Numbered from the stretch's first letter, positions 8,267-17,378 are shown. The stretch: DNA of 64,000 nucleotides from Asticcacaulis tiandongensis (GCF_006475605.1 NZ_ML636837.1:1-64000); one strand, 5' to 3'. Numbers and translations: made by a program. The notes: generated by a model from the letters alone, not told the origin.

Positions 8267-8590
8267 ATGACGCTCCATAAAAGTCCAAATCCGTCAGATG
8301 TTCCAAATCAGTGCAAACGCATCTGTGGACATCCCTATCCGGACGATCTTAGCAAGAACCGTACCGGACTAATCCCCGTCAACTTATCCTGCTAAACTTG
8401 TCGTTTCCTTAAATTCAGACGTAAAATGCGAAAGAGTTTTCACTTTTTACGCGTTTTCAATGCCAATTTTCGGGCCTTTTGTGCCCCCCGGGGGATAAGA
8501 CGCCCCCCAAGATGGTCCAAGATGACACAGAGACGCGGGCTTTGCGCCGGTCTCTTGATCAGCCCGCCTGACTGCGTCATGCTCAGGGTC
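8267..8590. other. 324-bp divergent intergenic region
   Basis: This stretch separates the secreted-protein gene (minus) from the PPK2 gene (plus) and must hold both promoters, though neither is clear to me. The notable element is an imperfect hairpin at 8420-8451: CGTAAAA and GAAA on one arm pair with TTTC and TTTTACG on the other, with a symmetric three-base internal bulge. It could be an operator or a terminator. I see no gene. Confidence 0.4.
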
Positions 8591-9355
8591 ATGACAGACA
8601 CAAAAGACACCCATCAGAAACGGCTTGAGCAGCTTCAGGTATCATTGGTTGATGCCCAGATATGGTCGCAGGCCGAAGGCAAGAAGATCATTATAGTGTT
8701 TGAAGGCCGAGATGCCGCCGGTAAGGACGGCGCCATCAAGCGGATCATTGAGCCTCTGTCCATACGCCAGACCCGTGTCGTTGCCCTGCCGAAACCGTCT
8801 GATCATGAAAAGAGCCAATGGTGGTTTCAGCGCTATGTCGCGCACCTGCCGGCGTCAGGTGAATGGGCCCTGTTTAACCGGTCATGGTATAATCGCGCCG
8901 GTGTCGAGCGGGTCATGGGATTTTCAAGCGCCCATGAGCAGGAGATCTTTCTGCGCGATGTCAGGCCGTTTGAGACCATGCTGCACGATTCCGATATCAC
9001 CCTGATCAAGTTCTGGCTCGATATCTCAAAGGATGAGCAGAAGGCGCGTCTGGAGGCGCGGCGTTCCGATCCGCTGAAGCGCCTTAAGGTGTCCGATCTC
9101 GATAAGGTGGCGCAGGATAAATGGGCGGATTATTCCAAGGCCCGCGATGTCATGCTGGCGCGGTCGCACCATGATGAAGGGGCCTGGTACTGCGTTAAGA
9201 CCAACAACAAGAAAAAGGCGCGGGAAAATATCATCCGGCACATCCTGACGGCCATTGGCTGCCCGGCCTACAGCCAGACGCCGGAACCACCTGACCCTGA
9301 GGTGGTCTTCAGTTATGACGAGGTCATTGCCGGTAATAAAACCCTGTTCAAATAG
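8591..9355 (+). CDS. ppk2: polyphosphate kinase 2 family protein
   Basis: A 254-residue PPK2-family kinase, which uses polyphosphate to phosphorylate nucleotides or the reverse. Walker A is GRDAAGKDG (about residues 39-47), the Walker B-like segment is 'NRSWYNRAGVERVMGF', and the lid contains 'RRSDPLKRLK'. The 'FNRSWYN' where most members have 'FDRSWYN' changes the usual Asp to Asn, and this is worth noting because that Asp is widely conserved. The ATG at 8591 is chosen to match the family N-terminus; upstream in-frame ATGs exist (8579) and none has a strong Shine-Dalgarno. Length fits single-domain class I PPK2. The nucleotide specificity cannot be assigned. Confidence 0.85.
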   Translation: MTDTKDTHQKRLEQLQVSLVDAQIWSQAEGKKIIIVFEGRDAAGKDGAIKRIIEPLSIRQTRVVALPKPSDHEKSQWWFQRYVAHLPASGEWALFNRSWYNRAGVERVMGFSSAHEQEIFLRDVRPFETMLHDSDITLIKFWLDISKDEQKARLEARRSDPLKRLKVSDLDKVAQDKWADYSKARDVMLARSHHDEGAWYCVKTNNKKKARENIIRHILTAIGCPAYSQTPEPPDPEVVFSYDEVIAGNKTLFK

Positions 9356-9448
9356 AGGGTTTAATGGACGTTAACCTTGTTTGGTAACGCTTTCTTGACT
9401 CTGTTTAACCATCATGGCGCGACTGTGTCCTGCTGAGAACAGCGGGCG

Positions 9449-10045
9449 ATGAACAAAAGGTTCCGAGTTAAGTTTACCGTGATGACCGAAGCCCCCCTGC
9501 ATTCCCCCCGTTCAAGGGCCGCATTGAAAGTGTGCGGTGAATGCAATCTGTGCTGCACGGTGTACGACACCCCCGACATGGGCAAGAAGGCAGGCCAGAC
9601 CTGTCAGCATTCAAAGTCTGATGGCGGATGCGGCATTTGGGGCCTGCATCCCGAAAGCTGTCAGGATTTTAAGTGCCTGTGGCTCAAGCATGATGACCTG
9701 AACGGTCTGTGGCGACCGGATACCGCCGGTTTTGTCATGCGCTTTGAGGCCGAAGGCAACAGCCTGTGTGTCGATGTGGATCCTCAGCGCCCGAACCACT
9801 GGCGACGCGAACCCTATTATGATCAGCTAAAACTATGGTCAGAAGGCATCAGACGCGGCGACAGCCGTGTGCTGGTCTATGCGGTCGAAGGCCTCTATGT
9901 CGTGACGCCTGACGAAGACCTGCTGCTGCGCAAACCGCGTCGCGGGGATCGTCTCGAAACCGGTATGGAATATACGCTGTTTGGCCTGACACCCTTCGCG
10001 CGCATTGTACCGGCGGCACAGATCCGGCAGTTAAAACGCGCCTGA
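9449..10045 (+). CDS. cysteine-cluster (YkgJ-like) protein
   Basis: A 198-residue soluble protein with an N-terminal metal-binding pattern, CGECNLCC (Cys29, 32, 35, 36), followed by Cys at 'GQTCQH', 'GGCGIW', 'PESCQDFKC'. This resembles the YkgJ zinc/iron-chelating family, whose function is largely unknown. The rest of the protein is a mixed alpha/beta region with no motif I can name. The start could be the ATG at 9449 or at 9482, and neither has a strong ribosome-binding site. It is followed by ubiA after 57 bp on the same strand. Confidence 0.7.
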   Translation: MNKRFRVKFTVMTEAPLHSPRSRAALKVCGECNLCCTVYDTPDMGKKAGQTCQHSKSDGGCGIWGLHPESCQDFKCLWLKHDDLNGLWRPDTAGFVMRFEAEGNSLCVDVDPQRPNHWRREPYYDQLKLWSEGIRRGDSRVLVYAVEGLYVVTPDEDLLLRKPRRGDRLETGMEYTLFGLTPFARIVPAAQIRQLKRA

Positions 10046-10102
10046 TTCCAAAAAGACCTGATCCTACTCGACTTTTGATACGGGCCGGTTCATCAAGGCA
10101 TT

Positions 10103-11029
10103 ATGAGCGAATCCGATCCCCTGTCCTTACCTGATGCGGCCCGAAAGAACTGGGTCGACGCCTATGCGCCCGCCTCTGTGCGCCCGTGGCTGCGGCTGGG
10201 GCGCTTTGATCGTCCTGCCGGTATCTGGCTCCTGTTTTTGCCGGGTATGATGGGGCTGCTTTATGGTGCAACGACACCGTCATGGGAGCTGGCCTATAAG
10301 CTGGTGCTGTTCCTGATCGGGGCCGCCCTGATGCGCGCCGCCGGATGCGCCTATAATGATATTGTTGACCGCGATATTGACCTTAAGGTCGCGCGCACGC
10401 GCCTGAGGCCGATTCCGTCCGGTCAGATTAGCATTAAACAGGCCGCCGCCTTTATTGTCGCCTGTTCGCTTATCAGTTTCCTGATCCTCATTCAGTTAGG
10501 CACCACGGCTATCTGGCTCGGGTTCGCGTCGTTGGGATTAGTGGCCGCCTATCCGTTTATGAAGCGCATCACCTGGTGGCCGCAGGCCTGGCTTGGCCTG
10601 ACCTTTAACTGGGGCTTTCCCATGGGCTATGCGGCGATTACCGGACATATCACGGTCGCCGCCATGATATTTTACAGCGGTCTTATCTTCTGGACCATCG
10701 GTTATGACACCATCTACGCCTTGCAGGATCGTGAGGATGACGCCCTGATCGGTGTTAAGTCCAGCGCCCGTATTATGGGGGACAAGGTGCATCTTGGGGT
10801 CGGCATCTGTTATGCCATTGCCGTCGCCCTTACCGGATTAAGCGCCTATCTCGGCGGCCTGTCGCCCCTGTTCTATATTGGGCTTGCGGGTGTAGCGGTG
10901 CATCTGTGGCGTCTGGTGGCGACACTGGATACAGGCGATGGAGCCGGTGCGCTGAAACGTTTCAAGGCCAGTGGCCTTACCGGCCTGATCTGGGCCATAG
11001 CCATTATTCTGGGTCATCAGGGAGTATAA
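10103..11029 (+). CDS. ubiA: 4-hydroxybenzoate polyprenyltransferase
   Basis: A 308-residue integral membrane enzyme of the UbiA family that attaches the polyprenyl tail to 4-hydroxybenzoate in ubiquinone synthesis at the inner membrane. The first Asp-rich motif is NDIVDRDID (Asn85 onward) and the second is 'DTIYALQDREDD', which together bind the Mg-prenyl-diphosphate. About eight to nine hydrophobic helices are visible, and 'RPIPSGQIS' is the usual segment after motif one. AAGG lies four bases before the ATG. The next gene starts two bases after its stop codon, so the two are probably cotranscribed. Confidence 0.93.
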   Translation: MSESDPLSLPDAARKNWVDAYAPASVRPWLRLGRFDRPAGIWLLFLPGMMGLLYGATTPSWELAYKLVLFLIGAALMRAAGCAYNDIVDRDIDLKVARTRLRPIPSGQISIKQAAAFIVACSLISFLILIQLGTTAIWLGFASLGLVAAYPFMKRITWWPQAWLGLTFNWGFPMGYAAITGHITVAAMIFYSGLIFWTIGYDTIYALQDREDDALIGVKSSARIMGDKVHLGVGICYAIAVALTGLSAYLGGLSPLFYIGLAGVAVHLWRLVATLDTGDGAGALKRFKASGLTGLIWAIAIILGHQGV

Positions 11030-11031
11030 CC

Positions 11032-11832
11032 ATGCGCATCGCCCCTAAACTTATATCTACGCTGATGGCGACCGGTCTTTTAGTGACCGGTGTCGTTTCC
11101 TGCTCAAAGCCAAAAGACGAAGCCGCGGCAACAAGCACCCTGCCCCTGAGCTATAGTCACGGGGATGAAAATGCCGAGGTCAGCCTGACCCTGCCTGTGG
11201 ATTTCCGACGCTTTCCGGCCCTGCATGAAACCCTTTATAGCGAAACCGAAACCGAGCTTAAGGCCTTCGTTGAGAATGCCACCAAGACCCGCGCCGACCT
11301 TAAGAGCGAAGGCTTTGACTCACCGCCCTATTTCCGCACGACCGTCTGGCACCTAAGCGGTGAAAGCCCGCAACTGGCCTCCTTCTATGCCGAGCATATG
11401 GAGTTTAGTGGCGGCGCGCATGGCAATATGAACTTCCAGACCATTTTGTGGAACAAGACGGACAATCAGCCGCTCGACTCCGCGGCCCTGTTCGTTCCCA
11501 ATGCCGATTTCAGGGCGGTAGATACCTATCTCTGTACGCAGATTGAGGTCGAACGGTCGCGCCGCAACGAAACCCCGACACGTCAGAACCCCTCTGGCTT
11601 TCCTTGCCCGAAATTGCTTGAAAGCCGGATCATCCTGATCCCGTCAACAATAGCCGATAAATTCGGGGCGGTCGAAGCGCTTTACGCTCCTTATGATGTT
11701 GGCCCCTATGCCGAAGGTGCCTATCAGATCCGCATCCCGCAAAACCTGCTGCGTGAAGTGATTGCGCCTGATTATCGCGCCAATTTCGCCGGTGAGGCCG
11801 TGCCGCCAGTGGCCAAAGATAATGCGGGCTGA
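11032..11832 (+). CDS. lipoprotein with DUF3298-like domain
   Basis: A 266-residue lipoprotein precursor: hydrophobic N-terminus and lipobox VVSC with Cys24. The body resembles DUF4163/DUF3298 (PdaC/RsiV-like) proteins, including the 'GGAHGNMNFQT' segment and a C-terminal 'VGPYAEGAYQIRIP' motif typical of DUF3298. The domain occurs in extracytoplasmic proteins that bind cell-wall sugars or lysozyme; its role here is unknown. GGGAG sits seven bases upstream of the ATG at 11032, only two bases after ubiA. It overlaps the following methyltransferase gene by 11 bp. Confidence 0.8.
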   Translation: MRIAPKLISTLMATGLLVTGVVSCSKPKDEAAATSTLPLSYSHGDENAEVSLTLPVDFRRFPALHETLYSETETELKAFVENATKTRADLKSEGFDSPPYFRTTVWHLSGESPQLASFYAEHMEFSGGAHGNMNFQTILWNKTDNQPLDSAALFVPNADFRAVDTYLCTQIEVERSRRNETPTRQNPSGFPCPKLLESRIILIPSTIADKFGAVEALYAPYDVGPYAEGAYQIRIPQNLLREVIAPDYRANFAGEAVPPVAKDNAG

Positions 11833-12472
11833 TAGGCGCGAGACCTTTATTCGTCATCATACCGAGGCCTTGCCGGTACCGGCTCTGGCCGATATCCGGC
11901 TCTATCAGGCGCATGAGGTCACCGGCCTGTGGCAGATGACCGAAGCAGAGCTTGAGGCCCATAATCTGCCGCCGCCCTTCTGGGCCTTTGCCTGGGCTGG
12001 CGGTCAGGGTCTTGGGCTTTATATTCAGGACCATCCGCATATTGTTAGAGGTAAGCGCGTGCTTGATCTGGCCTGTGGGTCAGGGTTGGTCGGCATTGTT
12101 GCGGCCAAGTGTGGCGCAGCCGAGGTTACGGTCAATGATATTGATCCGTTCACGGAGGCGGCCTGTGCGCTCAATGCCGAACTGAACGGCGTGACGTTAC
12201 GCTTTGACGGCTCTGATCGGCTGTCAGATGATATTCCTGAGGTCGATGTCATACTGGCCGGTGATATCTTCTACGAAAAAGGCATGAGCTCCGCCATGCT
12301 GACATTTTTACGCCGTGCACACGATAAGCATATTGCCATCTTTCTGGGTGACCCGCACCGTAGCTATCTGCCGCGTGAAGGCTTAAGGCGTGAAGCGCAC
12401 TATGAGGTCGCCACCCAGACCACGATTGAGGACAGCCCCACAAAAACGGTCAGCATCTGGAGCCTGATATGA
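11822..12472 (+). CDS. class I SAM methyltransferase, ETFB-lysine methyltransferase type
   Basis: A 216-residue cytoplasmic methyltransferase. Motif I is LDLACGSGLVG (about 81-91), followed by the acidic 'VNDIDP' that holds the SAM ribose, and a 'DIFYEK' motif. The 'PPPFWAFAWAGGQGL' segment ahead of motif I and the D-x-FY motif are hallmarks of the family that includes METTL20 and its alphaproteobacterial relatives, which methylate lysines of the electron transfer flavoprotein beta subunit. That substrate is inference here. The start at 11822 overlaps the lipoprotein gene by 11 bp, and the stop overlaps the next start as ATGA, so the three or four genes form an operon with ubiA. Confidence 0.8.
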   Translation: MRADRRETFIRHHTEALPVPALADIRLYQAHEVTGLWQMTEAELEAHNLPPPFWAFAWAGGQGLGLYIQDHPHIVRGKRVLDLACGSGLVGIVAAKCGAAEVTVNDIDPFTEAACALNAELNGVTLRFDGSDRLSDDIPEVDVILAGDIFYEKGMSSAMLTFLRRAHDKHIAIFLGDPHRSYLPREGLRREAHYEVATQTTIEDSPTKTVSIWSLI

Positions 12473-12813
12473 GTAAACACCACAAGATTGACTATATCGA
12501 ATGGCCTGCCGGTGATCTGGGGCCGGTGCGTGAATTTTACGCTCAGGCCTTTGGCTGGGGCTTTGTTGATTATGGCCCGACCTATACCGCCCTTAGTGGG
12601 GCGGGTCTGGATGGCGGGTTTGACGCCGATGTGACGCACGCGACACCCAAACCGCTGGTGATCCTGTATAGCGACAACCTTGAGCAAAGCCGTGAGGCCG
12701 TGATTAAGGCCGGTGGCATCCTGACGCAGGATATTTTTGACTTTCCCGGCGGGCGGCGCTTTCAGTTTTCTGACCCGTCCGGCAATGAGCTTGGGGTCTG
12801 GAGTGATAAATAA
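12469..12813 (+). CDS. VOC (glyoxalase-fold) family protein
   Basis: A 114-residue single-module vicinal-oxygen-chelate protein. It shows the paired beta-alpha-beta-beta-beta pattern, 'DYIEWPAGDLGPVREFYAQ' at the N-terminus and 'FQFSDPSGNELGVWS' at the C-terminus, the latter containing the usual metal-ligand Glu. Such proteins include lyases, dioxygenases and antibiotic-binding proteins; the substrate cannot be assigned. Its start overlaps the methyltransferase stop by ATGA, so it is translationally coupled to it. Confidence 0.82.
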   Translation: MSKHHKIDYIEWPAGDLGPVREFYAQAFGWGFVDYGPTYTALSGAGLDGGFDADVTHATPKPLVILYSDNLEQSREAVIKAGGILTQDIFDFPGGRRFQFSDPSGNELGVWSDK

Positions 12814-12881
12814 TTCACTTTGACCGGCAGGGCGATCAGGCCATAAGAGGATAATTTTCATATCCTCAATTTTACGGCCCT

Positions 12882-14432
12882 ATGTCCGAACGCCTGATCA
12901 CACAGTTAAATATGCGTCTCAAACCGTTTATGACTGATCGCACCCTGCGCTGGGGTTTGGGCGCGCTGGTGCTGGTACTGGCGCTGTTTAATTTCATGCG
13001 CGATCTCAATGATCCCAACAAGGCGTTCTGGGACGAAAGCTATTACGTCACCGCCGCCCAGCGCTATGAGGAACAGACGGCGCAATATGCCTCGCACCCG
13101 CCGCTGGGCTTCATGCTGATGGTCACGGGACGGGCAATTCTCAATGATAATAAACATATAGATGCCCATGAGGTCGCACGGGTCAAGAAGATAGACACGC
13201 GCGAAATCCCCAAAGGCTACAGCTTTGCCGGTATCCGCCTGATGGGGGCGCTGTTCGGGGTAGCCGGTGCGGTGCTGTTTTATCTTATCTGCCTGACCCT
13301 GACGCGTGAGGCCTTTTCGGCGTTTATTTTCAGTCTGTTATATGTTTTTGAAAACGCCTTCATTGTGCATTTTCGGGCGGCGCATCTTGATCCGTTTCAG
13401 ATTACCTTTGCGCTGGCGGGGATTCTGGTGTGGCTCAGGGCCTTTGACGACAAAAGGCATGACGGGCTTAAGTCTGTGGCCCTGTTTGGGGTGCTGATCG
13501 GCCTGTCGTTCATGGTCAAGGTCAATACACTGGTGCTGCTGGTGCTGCCCGGACTTACGGTGCTGAGGGACATACTCAGGGCGGGCAAGTCATTGCCAAA
13601 GGTGATTGCTGACGGCCTGATGAAAGGCGCGGTGATGGTTGCGTCCTTTGCCGCCGTGGCCGTGGCGGTGTTTGCGCTCCATACCCTGATCAACCCAAAG
13701 GCGCCTGATTTTGCGTCCGAGTCCGGCAGACGCGACAAGGCCTATATGAGCGAGGCCTATATTGGCTGGCTTGAGGGGCGTGAACCCTTGAGTGCCACGG
13801 TGATGATCGATGCCACCAAGGGCTATTATGCCTATATGAAATACGATTTCACCGGCATCGTAAAGACGGAGAAAAACGGCTCGCGTCCGGCGGCCTGGCC
13901 GGTGATGTCAAAGATCATCAATTACCGCTGGGATTCCGGCGGCGGTCAGACCAGCTATGTGCAGATGGTGGGTAATATCTTAAGCTGGACGCTGGGCTTG
14001 CTGGCGCTTGGGGGCGCGGCTGTGTTGCTGATCCTCAGGTTTTATCGGTCACGCCCCTGGCTTGAGACGCGCGAGATGGACATGATGGCCGCCGTCTTTG
14101 GGATGTATCTCATCTTTATGGGGCTGCATATCTGGCTGGGCACCCAGCGGGTCATGTATATCTATCATTATTTTACCGGCCTGATCTTAAGCTATATGCT
14201 GTTGCCGCTGATCTGGCAGGTGCTTAAGGGGCGGTTTGTCGTGCTCGAAAAGCAGAAGGATTACGTCCTCGGTGGCCTGTGTGTCGGCATAGGGCTTTGC
14301 TTTTTGTGGCTAAGCCCCCTGACCTATCATTACCCGCTGACCCGCGCCGAGTGCGAGGCGAAGAACATCCCGTTCAGGATTGTGATCTGTCAGCCGATAG
14401 CTAAGCCAAATACCCCACCACCCCAATCCTGA
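12882..14432 (+). CDS. PMT-family membrane glycosyltransferase
   Basis: A 516-residue polytopic membrane protein of the dolichyl/polyprenyl-phosphate-sugar glycosyltransferase (PMT/ArnT-like, GT-C) superfamily. The first periplasmic loop carries the DE motif in 'FWDESYY' (Asp51-Glu52), and about 10-12 transmembrane helices follow, with 'HPPLGFML' in the first loop region as in PMTs. It likely transfers a sugar from a lipid carrier to a protein or glycan in the periplasm; the acceptor is unknown. The start codon lacks a strong Shine-Dalgarno site. The last codons (NTPPPQS) and the stop lie inside a dispersed GC-rich repeat that begins near 14409, so the natural C-terminus appears to be supplied by the repeat. 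Confidence 0.85.
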   Translation: MSERLITQLNMRLKPFMTDRTLRWGLGALVLVLALFNFMRDLNDPNKAFWDESYYVTAAQRYEEQTAQYASHPPLGFMLMVTGRAILNDNKHIDAHEVARVKKIDTREIPKGYSFAGIRLMGALFGVAGAVLFYLICLTLTREAFSAFIFSLLYVFENAFIVHFRAAHLDPFQITFALAGILVWLRAFDDKRHDGLKSVALFGVLIGLSFMVKVNTLVLLVLPGLTVLRDILRAGKSLPKVIADGLMKGAVMVASFAAVAVAVFALHTLINPKAPDFASESGRRDKAYMSEAYIGWLEGREPLSATVMIDATKGYYAYMKYDFTGIVKTEKNGSRPAAWPVMSKIINYRWDSGGGQTSYVQMVGNILSWTLGLLALGGAAVLLILRFYRSRPWLETREMDMMAAVFGMYLIFMGLHIWLGTQRVMYIYHYFTGLILSYMLLPLIWQVLKGRFVVLEKQKDYVLGGLCVGIGLCFLWLSPLTYHYPLTRAECEAKNIPFRIVICQPIAKPNTPPPQS

Positions 14433-14475
14433 CGGATTGCGGTCCCCCTCCCCGCCAAAGGCAGGGAGGAGATTT
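14409..14475. repeat. REP-like intergenic repeat, family A copy 1
   Basis: It has the layout ATACCCCACC - hairpin - GGTCCCCCTCCCC - loop - GGGAGG shared with copies at 22331 and 45781. It overlaps the 3' end of the PMT gene and the end of virB11. The first hairpin is the most decayed of the three copies. Confidence 0.75.
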
Positions 14476-15442
14476 AGTCGAGTTGCGGGAAGGCGATATC
14501 GCTGATGACCCGTTCGCCGCCGTGACGTGACAACTGCACCACCACATCAATCAGCGATGAGGCATAGGCCAGGGTTTCGCGGCGGGTTAGTTGCGTGCCG
14601 GACTGCATGACCATCAGGGCAATCTGTTCCAACGCCCCCTGAGGCGTATTGGCGTGCACGGTGGTAAACGACCCCGGATGGCCGGTGTTGATGGCGCGCA
14701 GGAAGGTGGTCGCCTCCTCGCCCCTGATTTCACCGACAATGATACGGTCAGGGCGCAGACGGAGGCTAGCCTGCAACAGATCATTGATCGTGACGCGGGC
14801 TTCACCGGTTTCGCCCTTCACGGCCACCAGCCCCAGCGCGTTTTCATGCGGACAGGCAATTTCCGGCGTATCCTCGACCATGATGATGCGTTCATGCAGC
14901 GGCACGGTTTTCAGGAGCGCATTGAGAAAGGTCGTCTTGCCCGATGACGTACCGCCGGAAATCAGGATGGTCTTGCGCGCTGCAACGGCTTCGGTGAGGA
15001 ACTTCACCGGCTCACGGCGGGCATAGTCAAGGTCTTCGTCGCGGTTTATCGTCGGCACGGGGACGATCGGGCCGCGATCATAGGCCGACAGGTCGAGATC
15101 AACCATCACATGACGCCGGATGGCCAGCGCCCAGTGTTTGCGTGTGGCGGGTGGCCCTGCCAGTTGTACGCGCTCACCGCCGGGGAGACTGGCCGACAAC
15201 AAGGGGGTTTCACGGCTGATGCCCTGATGGGTCAGGCGCGCAATCTGTGCCGCCAGACGCCCCAGAAGGACGTCATCGACCTCAGGGGCGGCAACCTTCA
15301 GCATCTGCGGCTGACCGGAGATTTCGACCCACATTTCACCGGGGCGATTGACGAGGATTTCCGTTACGTCTTCACGCTCAAGCCAGTGCGCAAACGGCTT
15401 AAGCCATGTGCGCAGATAAACGCCGTCAACAGGTGTAGCCAT
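14474..15442 (-). CDS. virB11: VirB11-type secretion ATPase
   Basis: A 322-residue hexameric traffic ATPase of the VirB11/GspE class. Walker A is GGTSSGKT (163-170), the Asp box is 'MVEDTPEI', Walker B is 'RIIVGEIRGEE' and the His box is 'HPGSFTTVHA'. It powers assembly and substrate transfer in type IV secretion systems from the cytoplasmic side. The start overlaps the virB10 stop as TAATG. It is the last gene of the virB operon, and its stop abuts a REP-like repeat. Confidence 0.92.
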   Translation of the reverse strand: MATPVDGVYLRTWLKPFAHWLEREDVTEILVNRPGEMWVEISGQPQMLKVAAPEVDDVLLGRLAAQIARLTHQGISRETPLLSASLPGGERVQLAGPPATRKHWALAIRRHVMVDLDLSAYDRGPIVPVPTINRDEDLDYARREPVKFLTEAVAARKTILISGGTSSGKTTFLNALLKTVPLHERIIMVEDTPEIACPHENALGLVAVKGETGEARVTINDLLQASLRLRPDRIIVGEIRGEEATTFLRAINTGHPGSFTTVHANTPQGALEQIALMVMQSGTQLTRRETLAYASSLIDVVVQLSRHGGERVISDIAFPQLD

Positions 15443-16527
15443 TAGTCAGCCACCGAGAAATCAAGGTCGCGGGCGACGAAGACCTGAACCGGCGTGCCCT
15501 GCGCGACCTTGATGGTCGGTGGGATGCGCATGTTTTCCTGCAAGGCTGAAGTCGCCGCATTGGTCGCATCGCTTGAGGAGCCGATGACGATCGTATTATT
15601 GCGCGAGCCGCCGGAGGCCACGACGCCATTGATCACCGACATCAGTATGGCCGAGCCGAAACGCTTGGCAAAATGGGTATCGACCGATCCTGACAAGCCC
15701 GCCTGCCCCATATCATCGGTGGCCGGAGACCCCAGTTGCACCGACACGCCATCGGGACGGATGACACGGTTCCAGATGACAAAGGCGCGGGTCACGCCCA
15801 GTGACAGGCCGCTTTTATACTGACCGATCAGGCGGCTGCCGCGCGGGATAAGTACGGTCTTGCCGTCAAAGCTGCGGACATCGCGTGTCACCAGCGCCCG
15901 TGCATAACCCGGCAGATCGGAGTTCAGCGCCGTCTCAAGGACCGCCGGAATGATTGCCCCTTGCGGCAGGGTTTCGGACGGGTTTTCCATGCGGCTGGCG
16001 CGGTTGGACAGGTTCGAGGTCTGGTTCGAGAAAAACTGATCATCGCCACTCAGCATCGGGGCGTTACCGCCCGTCGCGGCAGCGGCCACCGGTGTGCCAT
16101 CAGGTGCCAGTTGAATGGGGATGGAATTATCAAACACCATGACCGCTGCATTGGAACCACCCGCCACACCCTCGGCGCGAGACGGCGATTCAGGGGGCAT
16201 GGGCTGCGGTGGTAAGGGCTGCGGCGGCAGGGCCTCACCTTCGGGCAGAGGGGTTGCCGGAAAATCCATAGTCCCGTCAGGTGCAGCCGGCGCAGGGGCT
16301 ACAGCGACAGGGGCGGCCGGTGGTGGCGGCTGGCGATTGCCGGACATACTAAAAAGCGTTATCCCACCGAGCACACAGGCCCCCAGAACGCCTGCGGCCA
16401 GCCCCAGACTATCGCCCACGGTTGAGGATTTGGCGACGGCAGGCATGGCATTGACCGAGGCGGCTTCAAGCGCTTCGGGCGGCAGGTCGCGGCGCGGGTC
16501 TGAACCGGTTTTATCCTTGCCCAGCAT
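15442..16527 (-). CDS. virB10: VirB10-type T4SS core protein
   Basis: A 361-residue envelope-spanning T4SS core component. A short cytoplasmic N-terminus, a single transmembrane helix (about 41-62), a proline-rich periplasmic stretch (about 66-115) and the VirB10/TrbI beta-barrel domain ('VLIPRGSRLIGQYKSG', 'VSVQLGSPATDDMGQAG') are all present. VirB10 links the inner-membrane ATPases to the outer-membrane channel. Adjacent virB9 and virB11 overlap it by one base each, showing a tight operon. Length is slightly short for the family. Confidence 0.93.
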   Translation of the reverse strand: MLGKDKTGSDPRRDLPPEALEAASVNAMPAVAKSSTVGDSLGLAAGVLGACVLGGITLFSMSGNRQPPPPAAPVAVAPAPAAPDGTMDFPATPLPEGEALPPQPLPPQPMPPESPSRAEGVAGGSNAAVMVFDNSIPIQLAPDGTPVAAAATGGNAPMLSGDDQFFSNQTSNLSNRASRMENPSETLPQGAIIPAVLETALNSDLPGYARALVTRDVRSFDGKTVLIPRGSRLIGQYKSGLSLGVTRAFVIWNRVIRPDGVSVQLGSPATDDMGQAGLSGSVDTHFAKRFGSAILMSVINGVVASGGSRNNTIVIGSSSDATNAATSALQENMRIPPTIKVAQGTPVQVFVARDLDFSVAD

Positions 16528-17378
16528 CAGTTACGTCCTCCGAACCATGACTTTTTCGCCTTGGCTGTACCGAGCTTTTCACCATCGGCGACCGGATCAC
16601 CGGGACGCGGCGCACGCGGTTGCGGCGACAGGGCATCGAGCGAGGGCACAATGAAGGCGTCGTTGTAAAGTACCGCCGTCTGATCGCCGCTGCGGAGCGT
16701 AAAGGCGCGCGCCACCACATCGGCGACCATATAGTCGCCGCGACTGGCATAGTTGATCAGGCTTTCGGTATTACCCGACGTCACGGCATAGACCGCCGGT
16801 GCGGCCACGCCGTCGGCCCATAGAAAATAGGTCGAGGTGCCGTCATCAAACACCCTGAGCGGCACCAGTTCTTTCTGGCCGGAATAGGTGTAGCTTGAGT
16901 TGCGTTTTACCGGCAGCGGCAGGTCGCCTTCGGGATCAACCGGGGCGGCCAGACTTTGCAGCGCCGTCAGATCGACCGGTTCATCCTTATAGGTAAAGCG
17001 CAGGTCATAGACGACATCGCCCCGTCGGCAGGCCGCATTTGAGGCGGTGCGCAGTTCGAAATTATAGCGGTGCCGGTCAGTGACCACGCTCATATTGGAA
17101 AAGGCGTTTGGTGAGGTCGGCTTCAGGAACAGAAGATCGCCGCGTTTGTTCGGCGCGACCTGCCATTGTGAGGCGTCCCCCAGACCGATATTTTCCACAC
17201 GTTCACCGGCACCAAAGGTCACCATGGTCTGAAAATTGACGCAGGCCTCAAGGCGCACCACCGCCCCTTCGTTATGTTCAACCGTGCGGATACGCGGCTC
17301 TGACGACGCCTGTAACGGCAAGGCCAGAAGCCCGGCGGCACACAAACCGGTGACGATAAAAGAGGAAGATTTCATCAT
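16527..17378 (-). CDS. virB9: VirB9-type T4SS core protein
   Basis: A 283-residue periplasmic/outer-membrane T4SS core protein with a signal peptide of about 24 residues. The VirB9/TrbG pattern is clear: 'SQWQVAPNKRGDLLFLKP' and 'NMSVVTDRHRYNFEL' in the N-terminal domain and 'STYFLWADGVAAPAVYAV' in the C-terminal one that normally contacts VirB7 and VirB10. No VirB7 lipoprotein gene lies next to it. The start overlaps the virB6 stop by four bases. Confidence 0.92.
   Translation of the reverse strand: MMKSSSFIVTGLCAAGLLALPLQASSEPRIRTVEHNEGAVVRLEACVNFQTMVTFGAGERVENIGLGDASQWQVAPNKRGDLLFLKPTSPNAFSNMSVVTDRHRYNFELRTASNAACRRGDVVYDLRFTYKDEPVDLTALQSLAAPVDPEGDLPLPVKRNSSYTYSGQKELVPLRVFDDGTSTYFLWADGVAAPAVYAVTSGNTESLINYASRGDYMVADVVARAFTLRSGDQTAVLYNDAFIVPSLDALSPQPRAPRPGDPVADGEKLGTAKAKKSWFGGRN

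Noticed and set aside
9360-9380. CtrA-like TTAA-N-TTAA site before the Cys-cluster gene
   Set aside because: The spacing is six bases, whereas the CtrA consensus needs seven.
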